DNA of 64,000 nucleotides, from the NCBI GenBank assembly GCA_026874595.1, contig CM049316.1, positions 34,911,339 to 34,975,338 on the forward strand, given 5' to 3'. The stretch comes from Sipunculus nudus (lineage: Eukaryota; Annelida; Sipuncula; Golfingiida; Sipunculidae). Position numbers and translations under genes: made by a program. Shown in pieces: positions 47,996 through 59,379 of this stretch; the stretch's first letter is position 1, and every line of letters begins with the position of its first letter. Below the pieces are notes generated by a model. That model ran no database searches, was not told where the DNA came from, and was given only the letters and a program-made list of their open reading frames with translations.

Positions 47996-49020
47996 ATTTC
48001 GACCACTTCCTCTCCCTCAATCCTCGCCACGCCCCTGATTCGAGCCCTCTCTTATTTTGGAGTCATCTATATCCGGCCGTTGTGGGAGAGGCAATGGTAA
48101 GGTTGGTTTGAATGCTCTGAAGTTCCAAACCCAAGCTGTGATTTCGAATACATAAATCTTTGTCAAGCAGGCAAGCGTAGGCGTCTTGATCATAAAAGTG
48201 TACCAAATCATCTATCACACATCAATCAAACATTGTCTGACTCTTGCATGAGATCATACCATCACTAGCGCTTCAAACGAATTATGACTTTGTACCACAC
48301 AGTCTTTTTTTGGAAAAAGAAAACGTTTTTCGATAAACTGGAAAAACACAACATGACAGAGGAGTTTCTGTAAACAACTAAGTTATCTGCTGAACTGTGG
48401 CAGAAATAAAATAACTTTACTGGGATAACATATTTTGTGTATTGAAAATTTTTATTATTCCTAAATCATAAAGCATTTCTCTGGCACATCCAATAGAGAA
48501 TACAATCTATAATTCTCTGCATACGTTTGATTAAAACAAGATATTTGTATAAAAGTTTAAGATTGTGTTGCACAATTTTCAATCGAAATAATATTGATCA
48601 GTCCCTCTTGGTTTAGTTTTTGTCACCTTTAAAGCCTATATTTATGAACAGTTTCCCCGTCAACATGTTTCCTATTTTATGTTTTCCTATTTTGCCTGAG
48701 AGGTATGATTTGTAATCCTTGTTTTAGTTATGTAATGGCTTGGCCGAATCATTGACATTTTGCTGTCAATGTAATCATGCATCATAGGAAGGAGAGTTCT
48801 TTCTGAAAATCGAAAAAGTATCAAATGAAATATCAGCTCAAGCCCTTTGGTGGTTAAAACAGCTTGAAATTAGGTTTGGGCTTCATTTATTCAACATGTC
48901 CTTATAGCACCCTTGATCAGACTTTAATTTGTTCCTGTTTTGTAAACAGTACTTCCAGATGTTACCAAATGCTGTTTTCATTGGCATTTCCACAAAAAGT
49001 CAAGTCAACGTCCTCCACGT
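47066..49020. other. No recognisable gene; one compound microsatellite
   Basis: AT-rich, with (AT)n-(GT)n at 47,939-47,995. The plus frame 47,732-48,100 crosses that microsatellite and is an artefact. The minus frame 48,017-48,211 has no motif. Confidence 0.5.
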
Positions 49021-49038
49021 GATCAGGTGTTTTTGGTC

Positions 49039-49293
49039 ATGATGACTGAGCCCAGTTATGAAATAGACCCTGGAGTAATTTGCTGGGAGAAGTGCTATTT
49101 CATCATTTTGCCTCCTAGTGATTGTGTGCCTTCAACCCCGTTCGTTTGTATTTGTGTGTTTGTTCACAACACAACCCACGCAATCCTGAACGGCGCGTTG
49201 CATGAAATGTCAGGGCATTTCGGGAATGGCCCAATGAAGAACCAGTTAGATTTTTGTGTGGATCTGGCACATGATTCGGATTTAGAAATGTGA
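49039..49293 (+). CDS. Unrecognised open frame, 84 codons
   Basis: ATG ATG at 49,039 opens MMTEPSYEIDPGVICWEKC, continues through FIILPPSDCVPSTPFVC, then HEMSGHFGNGPM and a tail CVDLAHDSDLEM, stop TGA. Base composition is richer in G and C than the surroundings and the residue mix is protein-like, with several Cys. No domain is recognised. A possible donor lies inside. Could be an exon, a transposon relic or chance. Confidence 0.25.
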   Translation: MMTEPSYEIDPGVICWEKCYFIILPPSDCVPSTPFVCICVFVHNTTHAILNGALHEMSGHFGNGPMKNQLDFCVDLAHDSDLEM

Positions 49294-49854
49294 TCAAGGA
49301 ATATTCACAAATGTAAAGTCACTTACGCACGAATGAACATGATAATATGGGCCGACTAAATGAATGAAACACGGTTTTCGAGCCATCCCAAGATAGGGAA
49401 TCTCACATTGCGCAGGCTAGAGAAAGCAGATTTTAAAATTTTTTTTTTATTTTATTAATTCCTGAAAATCGTGTTGACATTGTCAGGAACACTAAACTTT
49501 TACTACGATTCAAGGACGTTTCTTGTGGCTGGTGTCACCGTAGGGTTGAGAAGTCCCGACTGAAGTATACAGATTTCATAAACCCCTGTTTTTTTAAACA
49601 AGGAAAAAGTTGTTTTCGGCCAGGAAAATGCAAATTTTATATAAAAATCTATTTTAGTGAATGCCTCATTTTAAATAGGATAATTTGTTTTATATGATAA
49701 TATTCATGGATAACTTTCCTTGGTAACAAAAAAATACATTAAAAATAACTACATTAAAGTGTAAGAATTCAGCAGTCGCTAGTTTGTCTATATTTTCACT
49801 GTCTCAATTTTGTCTCGTAGCGTTTCCGTCTGCTAGAATAACCTTATCATATGC

Positions 49855-50175
49855 ATGGGGGCACTGATGCAATCTTGGAATGATAAATTAGCTAAGCTTT
49901 GGGGACTCTGTGGATTTCCATACTTTTGGTATTTTTCAGATGAAAAAATGTCTGACGGGGTACGTGTTTTCTTAAACAAGTGGCTAAGCAAATATTCAAC
50001 TACAAGAGTTGGCCCTTACTATGTGGCCTTGGAGCTAATGGTTAACTTTATCCTCTCGCTGTGGACAGCGTTACCTACATGTTATTCACCGAATATGTTA
50101 CCGGGGCCAGAATTAAAAGAAAAGTTGCAGGCAGCCACCATATTTTTACCCATGTTGCTTTATAAAAATACTTAA
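49855..50175 (+). CDS. Unrecognised open frame, 106 codons
   Basis: The frame includes an acceptor-like 'ggtatttttcag' at 49,938; after it comes DEKMSDGVRVFLNKWL and a hydrophobic stretch MVNFILSLWTALP, stop at 50,173. No family is recognised. The length is within what this AT-rich window produces by chance. Confidence 0.18.
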   Translation: MGALMQSWNDKLAKLWGLCGFPYFWYFSDEKMSDGVRVFLNKWLSKYSTTRVGPYYVALELMVNFILSLWTALPTCYSPNMLPGPELKEKLQAATIFLPMLLYKNT

Positions 50176-50259
50176 TGTCAAAGCAGAATTTAGTTGGAAA
50201 TAAGAGGCCAGCATCTCCATTATAGATAGAACGCACGACATGGAAGGTTCCACGAACAA

Positions 50260-50375
50260 TGTGATTTTAAGATTTTATGTGCGTTTCCATAGTAGTGATA
50301 AAAATTACGGTGACATGGTGTGATCTTAAAGGGTTTTGATGCGTTTCTTGGCAGTAACAAAAAATACGGTGACAC
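50260..50375 (+). repeat. 60-base tandem duplication
   Basis: 'gtgat.ttaa', 'gcgtttc', 'agta..aaaaa.tacggtgaca' occurs twice, offset by 60 bases (50,281 and 50,341). Confidence 0.8.
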
Positions 50376-51480
50376 CGCATAACTGCGAGGCCAGGATACT
50401 TTTGGTATTTCTTTTCCGGTGTCACCGTTCAGGTCCTTCCTACTCAGACGTCTATATCATGATACTGACGGAGCTCGCCACAACGTCATCAATCATATTT
50501 TTATGGTGAACATATATGTTAATCAAAGTTGAAGCTAACTTCTTCACAAAATGAAGTTTTTGTACCCTACGCCTCTGTTAAGATACTTAAACTCCTATTC
50601 ATCTATCTTCTTTAGCGCTGACTTGAAAGCGTTTCATAAGCCGAGTTTTACACCCTAGCAAAGCCGGAGCTTGGTACGTAATCCACATTTGTGTAGTAAC
50701 CTACCTTTATTGGAATGGCAGGCTGCTATCTTATTTGAGGTTTAGTTCTGCCACGTGGTTGCAAGAAGTAAAAGTATCACTTGATTACTCGCCATACGAT
50801 GCAAGGGAACGTGCAGGGAACTATGACATATCAAGCAATAAGACCAGAGAGCTTGAAAAATCACAATCTCAGTTCGTGTTCCAGCCAAGGGAACCCTGTT
50901 TGGTATTTTATATTCTATCCATATATAGCTCGTCTTCTAGTAATATTCCTTTCGATCGATCAAAATCCCATCTGAAATTAATGTTTAGATCATGACCATG
51001 CAGAACCTCAACGTTAAAATGGTAGTAATTCAGTAAAATGAAACCGTATGAAGATCCCTCTACCAGAGTGATTCAAAGAGGGGATTCAGCATTTAGTTCA
51101 ATATTCTTCTGTTATCAGGTATGTCACTAGATACTATATATACCTTTTGAAAAAGAACTAATGTGATTTCTGGTTTTCTTTAATATATATATATATATAT
51201 ATATCAATCTGATCTAAGGGTAATAACAGTTATGAACTTGTTTATCAACAATGTGTTTGTAAATACAGCAGTGTTGACAAACGGGAAAAACATGTAACCG
51301 AAGGTGGTAGGTTGCATATATGAGGAGGTAAAAAGGTTACTTGTTGCAAAGCTCTGGCTAATCTGACTTGCCGCCAGTTGCCTTTGTTGAATTCGTTTTG
51401 ATTATTTTGGCGGGCCCCAACATATTATAAACACGTTAATATAAACAAAACAAGATATGTGATAAGGCCCCTTGAAACTT

Positions 51481-51590
51481 TATTTATTTTACATAGAGTG
51501 TACAACTTGTTATAAAAATTAATTCGAGGCACTCTCCGTGGCTCGGATGTTGGCGCTTGGTAGTCGTTAAGGGTGGAGGAAAATATATAC
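51481..51590 (+). mobile_element. SINE-like bivalve-type repeat, copy 3 (truncated)
   Basis: 'tatttattttacatagagtg', 'tacaacttgttataaaaatt', 'ggcactctccgtggctcgga' and 'ggtggaggaaaa' correspond to the first half of the copies at 9.16 and 40.93 kb. The half with the T-arm-like box is missing. Confidence 0.6.
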
Positions 51591-52965
51591 ATATTGTAGC
51601 AATGACGAAAATGTAAGTTAAAATACAATACTACAAAGGCACACAATCCAAAACACACAGACAGATACATATATGTTTAGAGAGAGAGAGAGAGGGAGAG
51701 AGAGACAGTGTTTGTGTGTATTTTCAATATCCCGTATGGGTTGAGTCGATATATATTTAAAAAAGGGATATTATAAGTTATAAAAAAAATAATTAATTTT
51801 TCTTCCTCAGTGAATCAATATTTAATTCAGGACACAGTCGGATCTCTGGCTAACCAAATCCGATCAAGAAGTTATCTTGTCTTCTACAGCCGCAAAGCAT
51901 GCTGGGTGGATCAGTTGAGAAAAAAATGGCTGACACAAATCGCAGCTCAGGGATGGGGCTAGTTATTTATCCCTTAATCTGAAAATGCAGGCTCCCAGAC
52001 CAGCACATTGAACCGGATTAATGGAACTCAGATCTTCTCGAGTCTATATAAGTAATGGATTTTGCTAATTTGTGTCTGTGAATCCCATGAGATATCATAC
52101 CAAGGTCGTCTGTATAATAATTTATATTTCCCCATTTCTTATTTCTCGATATATATCCTTCAACAGTGAGGTTAAAAAATAACTGAATTGTTTTTATCAC
52201 ATTTCTCAATCTCAATCAACCTTCGACTGCGGTCAGTTGCCAGTAATACAAAAGTCATATATACCAATTAACATATTAATAATATGTATATAATATTCAT
52301 TTAATATATCAAGCAGATATGTTGAATTCAAGCTCCGTAAGTACATTCTTTCTATTCTAGTGCATTTAACAGAAAATAACTTGTCACAAATTGATAGCTG
52401 GCAACAATTTACTGTTACAGCGGTTAAATACTTAAGAAGGAAGGAAGAACTCCAAGACATCGCATCCCGTCGCATCTCTTCTTTTTCCAGGTTGAGACAC
52501 GACTCGTGGTGTGTACTAAAATTAGATGGCCTTTTAAAGTGCTCTGTGAGGCGGAATTTTAAAAAGGTCGAACAAACTCCATTTGAATGACAACACTTGT
52601 GATCCGGTGGCCTATTGCAACGTCCGCCGACCCTGCCTCCGTTCTCGTTCATCCGTTACACGTCCTCATGTCTTCTCCTTCTTGGTAGGTAGATTTAAAT
52701 CAAATTTAAATTGCACACAAGCTTATAGTGCTGACAAAATATTTATTGGAACCTCCTGAATGATTTGATTTGATTTTTTATTTTTATTTTATTTTTTAGT
52801 TTTCGGCAAAATAGTAATCATTTCGTTATACTGTTCTTGACATTTGATTTAACAAATATGGGTTTTGCAAAGACCATGCATCATTTCTTAAAGCAATGCT
52901 TGAGGACAGTTGACATGGCATTTCTTCGAGTATGATAAGTGTTATTATTATTATGCTTATTATTT

Positions 52966-52988
52966 CTGTTGTTGTTTTTCTTCATCTT

Positions 52989-53019
<31 letters not shown>

Positions 53020-53053
53020 TCATTATTATTATTATCATTATTATTATTATTAT
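52966..53053. repeat. (TTC)n and (ATT)n trinucleotide repeats
   Basis: About ten 'ttc' units followed by 'attattatt' units. The Lys/Asn-only minus frame here is an artefact. Confidence 0.95.
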
Positions 53054-53067
53054 AAATGAACAATATA

Positions 53068-53233
53068 CAGTGGAACCTATCTGAAAGGTCGCCTGTCTAA
53101 TAAGACAACCTGACTATTAAGATCTCCCTTGAGTGAACCATTGATATTGGTTTTAACTGATCTATGTAATAAGATCACTCGGAATTAAGACCACCTTTGG
53201 CCACTCCCTCGGATGGTATTTACAGGTTCACTG
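53068..53233. mobile_element. pogo/Tigger-type MITE, 166 bases
   Basis: Left end 'cagtggaacct' and right end 'aggttcactg' are inverted repeats, flanked on each side by TA, the pogo/Tc1 target duplication. The interior has 'aaggtcgcctgtctaataag' and related partial repeats but no protein. This end sequence is widespread in animal pogo-like elements. Confidence 0.8.
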
Positions 53234-53639
53234 TATAGTACATACATACCTAACAAAGAAATCTTAATTAATAAAAATAGGTGCCGATAATAATAAAAAG
53301 GAAAGGCTTAAAATTATCAAATATATACAGTTGTTCATCAAATATAGCTACAATACGTTTTTGTGATCAGATGCCTTGTCTATGAGGGATGCCAGATATA
53401 ATATCCTTGATATACTCAAAAGCCATCATACTTCCAATACTAAATTCAGAACTAGTAAACTGCAGTTCTTTTATGATTATTTTGGTGGACGTTACCGCCT
53501 CCATTTTTGGTGTTGGCTTAACTATAGGTACTACATTTTATGTACATCTGGAGCATTCCATTTCGGTCTCGGTTTTCGTGACAACGGTTTAAACACATGA
53601 TTATCCTGGCGTCAATACAGAGGAACCCCTGAAAGGTGC

Positions 53640-53835
53640 ATTCGTTTGTGAATGAAACACGACTATGGGGTCAGCCTGCCGATTAAGCCTGCAGAGGGCT
53701 AACACTGGCTGGGGACGACCGTGATAAATCTCACCGCTCCTCGGGCTGAGATTCGAACTCACGATATCCCGGCCTTGAGTCCTGCGCTCTACTCTAAACC
53801 ATAGAAGTCGGTCAACTGGCAGTGTGATACAGTAC
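53640..53835 (-). mobile_element. tRNA-derived SINE 1
   Basis: On the minus strand an A-box-like 'tggtttagagtagagcgc' (about 53,785-53,802) is followed at tRNA-like distance by a B box 'gagttcgaatctc' (53,748-53,760). Downstream come 'cacggtcgtccccagccagt' and 'ggcaggctgacccc', a SINE body. The acceptor stem does not pair well, so it is not a functional tRNA gene. Confidence 0.65.
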
Positions 53836-54084
53836 AGACACGGTTACTTTACGAACAGGTATATTACGGTCGTGGCTGAGCTTTAATTAAAGAGTTCAGA
53901 TGACATACAGACTGGGTTGTATCAACCTCAGACGATGCTGAACAGTTTTAGTTTGATTAATCCAGACAAAAGGCGGTCGTTCCGGTAGGGATCTATGTTT
54001 AGCCATAAAATTTGGGATGCAAACATGCTCCTTTGACATTTGAAGCCCCAGCGTAAAATCTCAACATAACTTATTGTTAAGAAG

Positions 54085-54200
54085 ACAAATAAATGAGGGG
54101 AAAATCCTGGGCCGATCCGGGAGTCGAACCCAGGTCGGTTGCGCACAAGTCCGGCGTACCAACCGCTTCGCTAGAAAAGCAAGCTTCACTAGCGAGACAG
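54085..54200 (-). mobile_element. tRNA-derived SINE 2 (head)
   Basis: On the minus strand 'tagcgaagcggttggtacgc' (A box, about 54,155-54,174) and 'cctgggttcgactcccgg' (T-arm/B box, 54,117-54,135) have tRNA spacing. The anticodon stem is poor and the 5' acceptor strand does not match, so it is tRNA-like only. The plus frames 54,074-54,355 run across it. Confidence 0.55.
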
Positions 54201-54359
54201 TTCGGTCCGCTTTTATGTCACCCCGTAACACTTATAAATTCATATGTAACTTCTATTATATGTGGAAAACAAAGAAAACGACCTCAAACTCTTGCATCAT
54301 GGCCGATTTTATTGCCAGCACTTGCAACATGACGCATGCTTTGTCCGCTCATTGAATAT

Positions 54360-55768
54360 TCTGTTTAAACGCAAGTTTGTTACTTATTTCTAACAAAATA
54401 TAAGCTTCCGATAATATGATTTAGTTACGTCGATAAACTATTGATTGTGATCATAGATTACGCGAAAATACAAACGATCCAACCGATCGTAAACAAAATT
54501 ATTATAGATATAATCGATTAATCATAAACTCACTGTTACGTTAGTTGTTTCTTAAAATTAATTGTGCAGATTATGAGTATGTGATCTTGCATGACATCGT
54601 TCACATAGAGACGATCAGATGAATAAATCTGCAATACTATTATATTTTATTTTCGAAAATTACGTGTCACGTGGAGAGAGTAGTTTGATTTATATGGTGA
54701 TTAAAACGCCATTTCCTCATCTACGTATCCGTGCTCATACTTTCTAATGACCTGGTGTCTGCTAATGACCGCAATACTTCATAACAAATATTAATTATTT
54801 ATTTCTTAATAAGATATTGCCGTAAATGCAAAACCATATTGGGAATTTTATACACTGCAATCACCGAACTCATTTCTGACCACTGACGTTTATTTCCGTT
54901 CATTTGAATGTACTAACTACAACTTGCCATGCGTTAATCTAATTTCCCCGCAAATCATTTCTGAGCCATATGTGGACATGCCAACTGAATAAGATGTAAA
55001 GCGATGTTCCCATGGTACCACAGTCTGTTTGTATCTACGGCATGTGGGGCGAGAGTTCTTCAATGTATTTATCTCTCAGAGATAGCTTTAGTCAACCTGT
55101 AGCAGTCGCGGAAAGCAGAAGAAATTTATTTTATCAGACGACATTTTGTAAGCAGACGGCATTGCATGAGCCGACGGCATTTGGCAAGCATGAGACATTT
55201 TATAAACTAAATTACAAACATCGGATGACACGAGTGCTTTGCCGCCCACAAAGCATTAAGTTACAAATAGGGAATAATATTTACCTTTGTTTGAATTACC
55301 AGCGTATTTCCAAATGGATACTCTGTGGCCCGCATGTAGAGGTGTTTATTAATTGAGTGTGAAGTTAACCTGTGTTTAGATTGTTTACGTGCCTCATTGT
55401 GGGTTCAAACTTCAACGAAAGTAGATGGACTCGCCCAGTCGATAAAGCTGATAGGAGAGCGCCATCAAACTTGCTCTCGCTGTCTCGTAACGCATAGGAT
55501 AGATCCTGCCACATTACTTTTAATTTTTTATTAGTTTTTTGTCGAATTACTGTTGGTGATCACTTTGTTATGTAGCATTTTAACACATTTAAAAGTAACC
55601 ATAAAATAAAAAATTCCGGCATGCTAAGAATTTAGAAAGGGAATTAATTTTAAGTGAATTAATGGTGTAGCAGGTAATGAAACATATGGCATTCGTAGTG
55701 TGCATACAACCGAGGAAGCCTCACAGTGAACAGACAAGGAAACTGTTTTAATTCATTGGACATTTTAG

Positions 55769-55820
<52 letters not shown>

Positions 55821-57480
55821 ATGTGCACATAGCTTCGTGACATCACGACTTTGGGATCATAGATTGATACATGCTTAAATTTTTATTATATATTTTGTGT
55901 GTGATGCTGGTATTTGTGAAAACTTGATTTTTTGTAAAAACGACATGTGGTTTGCTATGAATCTTGACACTGGTCATGTCGAAATTTATCTTGAGGTGGC
56001 CATCCAGTAATGTTAAATTAATGTCGGTGCACAGAGCTGGTATATTCAACATTAAACTATAATTGTGAAATAAGAGAAATGTATAAAATATATAAACAAA
56101 AACGTGCGAAAATCCAGACAGCCTTGTGTCCGCAGTCATTCCCTGCCCCCTCAAGAATAACCTGTCAATCACATGTCCCTTGCATGTTTATAGGCAAGAA
56201 ATTTGACAAATATGAAGGAAATTCGCCAATGTGCTGAGTTTTAAAACGGAATTATTTCAATAAATGGCTGCAGTTTTAAAAAAATAAACAAATATATTAA
56301 CCGTTGGTCAGATCAGGCTTATTCTACGTAACACGATACATGTAAGTAAAAAAAGAACCCGTTTGCTTTATAACTGTGATTTTCAGAGTAGGTTTTCGAC
56401 ATACACTGTGATGCCACTCCGACATCTCAGAAGACTCTCCCATATGAGAGGTTCGAAAGTGCTGCTACTATTGCCATTCTACCATTATATATTTCTTATA
56501 TTTTAGCTGAAATGTTTGCAGAGATTGTGTTTTGTAACAATCTCTAGTTTATTTAATTATAAATCCTAAATATTATTCCATTCATTTATTTCACCATGCC
56601 ATTTCATTGTATGTTTCTTTTTACCTTTTTTTGTTGAAACTATTATCTTTATTATTATAAGTAGTAGTAATAGCAGTAATAGTAGAAGTCGTAGTAGTAG
56701 CAGTAGTAACAGTGATGGTAAGAGAAGAGGTAGTAGTAGTAGTGGTAGTTCATTTTGTTTTATTTAATTCCTTACAAAGCAGAAATATATACGTGTTTCT
56801 ATGCACAATTTTAAAATTATAATAAAAATCAGGTTACATTTAAAACAATAAATATGGATATGGAAACTATTATCATACGGACTCATTGCAAATTACACTA
56901 TCCAAAATAAAACCATATTCAATAAAACTTTTATACATTTAACGATCGATGATTCGTATGATATCTCATGGGCATCAATTTTTCAGCAGGTCACGTATTA
57001 GTCTCAAAACTACCAGCAATACATCATCATATCTGTAAAACTAACAACAAGTCAAATATGAACACCCTTAAAAAGAGGATTATAAATATTTAAACACACT
57101 TTGTCGACTGGTATTGATCTATGTTTCTTCCCGGCTTATATTATTCATGTATACACCTGGCAGATCTCATTACGTGCCTAAACTGTCAACATTATATCAT
57201 TTCGTGGATCCTGGCTGGCGTATAGCTATTACGTAAGTGCAGGCCTCTAAGTGGAAACCTTCGGTACCATTGCATTCTAGCCATATTAGTCTAGAACAAA
57301 TGAACAGTTTAGTGATAAGAAAACGTTTTATCAGCTAAAAATCAGTTCCTTAAAAAGGGAAAGAGAGATATTTACGTACATACCAAGAGAAAAGTGTAAA
57401 GCTATAAGCAATTATAGAGAACACATTTTGTTTTTAAATTTTAACCAGATGATCATTTTCCCTGAAGTCTTAAATGCTGA
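54360..57480. other. No recognisable gene; two simple repeats
   Basis: (GA)n at 55,772-55,819 and an (AGT)n-rich stretch at 56,655-56,757. Plus frame 55,012-55,356 (114 codons) and minus frame 55,843-56,172 show no motif. Confidence 0.5.
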
Positions 57481-57512
57481 ATATTCTATAATATATATAT
57501 ATATATATATAT

Positions 57513-58339
57513 TGTTACAGATGTCTCTTTTATTGTATGCAGCAGTCTTACATGTGTATGTGCAGCGCTAGCAATGTCCGTCGCCATGGAAGACACGCGA
57601 GCTTGCCCGGCCCACGCGCGGGGTCTGACGTGTAAGCACAGCGCTCATACTAATCTGGAACTTTCCGGGCGGGTCGCGTGTGTCTCGTAATGTTCTTTAG
57701 GCCTGTGTATTATGTCTATTGTTGGGTTTTTTAGATTGTTCGTGAAGTGGAGGTTTCTAGAATTTTCGGATGAAAAGTTATAAATAAGGGGCTGTGTTTA
57801 GGGCCAAGGGGGAGGAGAGAGAAATATTCCAGCGTACACAGAAGAGTGTGAGTCAGTATGTGGACCTTTCCCGGTAATTGCGGCAGTTATAGATCTTCTT
57901 CGAATTTGTAACGGATTTATATAGTCTTCAGTTTGCCTTTGATAGCACTACCAGAATTTCACTTTTGAATTACAACAAATTGATTTGGTGACAACATTGG
58001 ACTTTTATTCTCTGAGAAGATTTATGTTAACTGTTCATCTGGATTATACATTTTAAGGGACTTGTTGTCGCTGTGGCAGTGGTGGTATACAGGTACTGTA
58101 CACTTTATTTATTATGCTTTTTTATAGTGTGAAATTGTATTGATTTAGTGTTTTGTAATGTTGAGGTTGTTTTAAGAATAAATTATAATTATTTTTTTAC
58201 CAAAAATCACTGACTTCTTTATTCATTCCCCTAGACATTTCACGCTGCCTAGTGTTACAGAATGTGATTTTTTTTATCTCCATAACAAAATTTATGCTCG
58301 TCACGACTACGTGATCTGTTGTTATTAGGTTCCGTAACA
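57513..58339 (+). mobile_element. Solo LTR, copy 2 (827 bases)
   Basis: Same TGTTAC...GTAACA ends as the copy at 45,107. Flanks are atat before and atac after, one mismatch from a 4-base duplication; it sits in an (AT)n tract at 57,489-57,512. It has a TATA box at 57,779-57,786 and AATAAA at 58,177-58,182. It differs from copy 1 at many positions and in several gaps, mainly in the first 250 bases. So the two are separate insertions, not the ends of one element. Confidence 0.85.
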
Positions 58340-58343
<4 letters not shown>

Positions 58344-58393
<50 letters not shown>

Positions 58394-58396
58394 ATA
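58344..58396. repeat. (AT)n microsatellite
   Basis: AT run broken by 'ttta', immediately beside the LTR end. Confidence 0.95.
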
Positions 58397-58974
58397 AATC
58401 AACGTAATACATGTAGACGTGCTCTACCATGCACCAACAATTTTATGACCCTAAATTTCATTCATCCAGGCGATATCCTACTTAAGAACCCCTTACATTT
58501 TTATCGAATTATTTTGTGTGTATAAATGAGCATCAAACCATTGTTTTAAACCTATATAATGACCGCAAATCAGACATTTTCCGTCCTGTTTAGAAGCTTA
58601 CAAAGTTTTGCGTATTCTTTCTCGACTGGTAAAGTTTCAAAGAAAATAAAATGGACTGCAAGCTCCTGTCTGTGCGTTGCGCGAGTCGATATGGATAAAC
58701 ACTTTATTATAGAAACACACTGAGCCACAAACAACACTGACAAATTTTGATGTTATGCCGACTGAACTTATCAACTCAAACATGTAGAAGTGATTAATGA
58801 TGTATACGCCAGCCGTCTGGTAACGAGACCGAAGCATATACCAATTCTTCATCATGTTGCGTCCATGCAGTATTTGTTTTCAACTGATGTAGCTCTAACC
58901 AAAATCTAATTCATCGTCAACTTACAACGTTCAACTTTTATTGTTCTCGTCTGTTGAAGGATGTAAAATTAAGT

Positions 58975-59376
58975 GATATAAACATTTCTACCTGAGAATT
59001 AATTACATTTTATTATTACAAGAGGGTCAATGATATATACATTTCTACCCGAGGACTAATAGTATTAACATTTCTACCTGAGGATAAATGGTATAAATAT
59101 TTCTACCTGAGGATTAATGGTATGAACATTTCTACCTTAGGATTTATGGTTTTTAACATTTCTACCCGAGTATTAATGGTATAAACATTTCTACCTGACG
59201 ATTAATTATTATAAACATTTCTACCGGTGATTAATGGTATAAACATTACTACCCAAGGACTAATGGTATAAACATTTCTATCCGAGGTTTAATGAAAGAA
59301 ATATTTCTACCTTAGTATTAATGATATAAACAATGCCATCAAAGGATTTTGATATAAATATTTTTCTATGAGGATC
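58975..59376 (+). repeat. Minisatellite, about 13 degenerate units of 30 bases
   Basis: Consensus near 'ggtataaacatttctacctg' plus 'aggattaat'. Units run from 'gatataaacatttctacc' at 58,975 to 'atatttttctatgagg' at 59,366, with one long spacer after the first. Variation among neighbouring units is high, so it is not a recent expansion. Confidence 0.92.
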
Positions 59377-59379
59377 TGT

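Larger units (their letters stand above)
50400..53060. other. Mostly featureless, with microsatellites and one SINE-like fragment
   Basis: (TA)n at 51,181-51,204 and (GA)n at 51,679-51,705. A 139-codon minus frame at 52,233-52,652 (begins MNENGGRVGGRCNRPP) has no recognisable domain or splice support. Nothing else was identified. Confidence 0.45.

Noticed and set aside
52233-52652. 139-codon minus-strand frame starting MNENGGRVGGRC
   Set aside because: No recognisable domain, no splice or promoter support, and a length that chance can give in this window; not called as a gene.
54085-54200. Functional tRNA gene on the minus strand
   Set aside because: A and B boxes fit, but the acceptor and anticodon stems do not pair; better read as a SINE head.
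54074-54355. Plus-strand frames of 79-93 codons
   Set aside because: They read through the SINE head in antisense.
45107-58339. A single LTR retrotransposon of 13 kb bounded by the two LTRs
   Set aside because: The LTRs are strongly diverged, the first has its own ATTA duplication, there is no primer-binding site after it, and the interior holds unrelated SINEs and a MITE but no gag or pol.
58975-59376. CRISPR-like array
   Set aside because: Units are contiguous and degenerate, without unique spacers; the DNA is eukaryotic.
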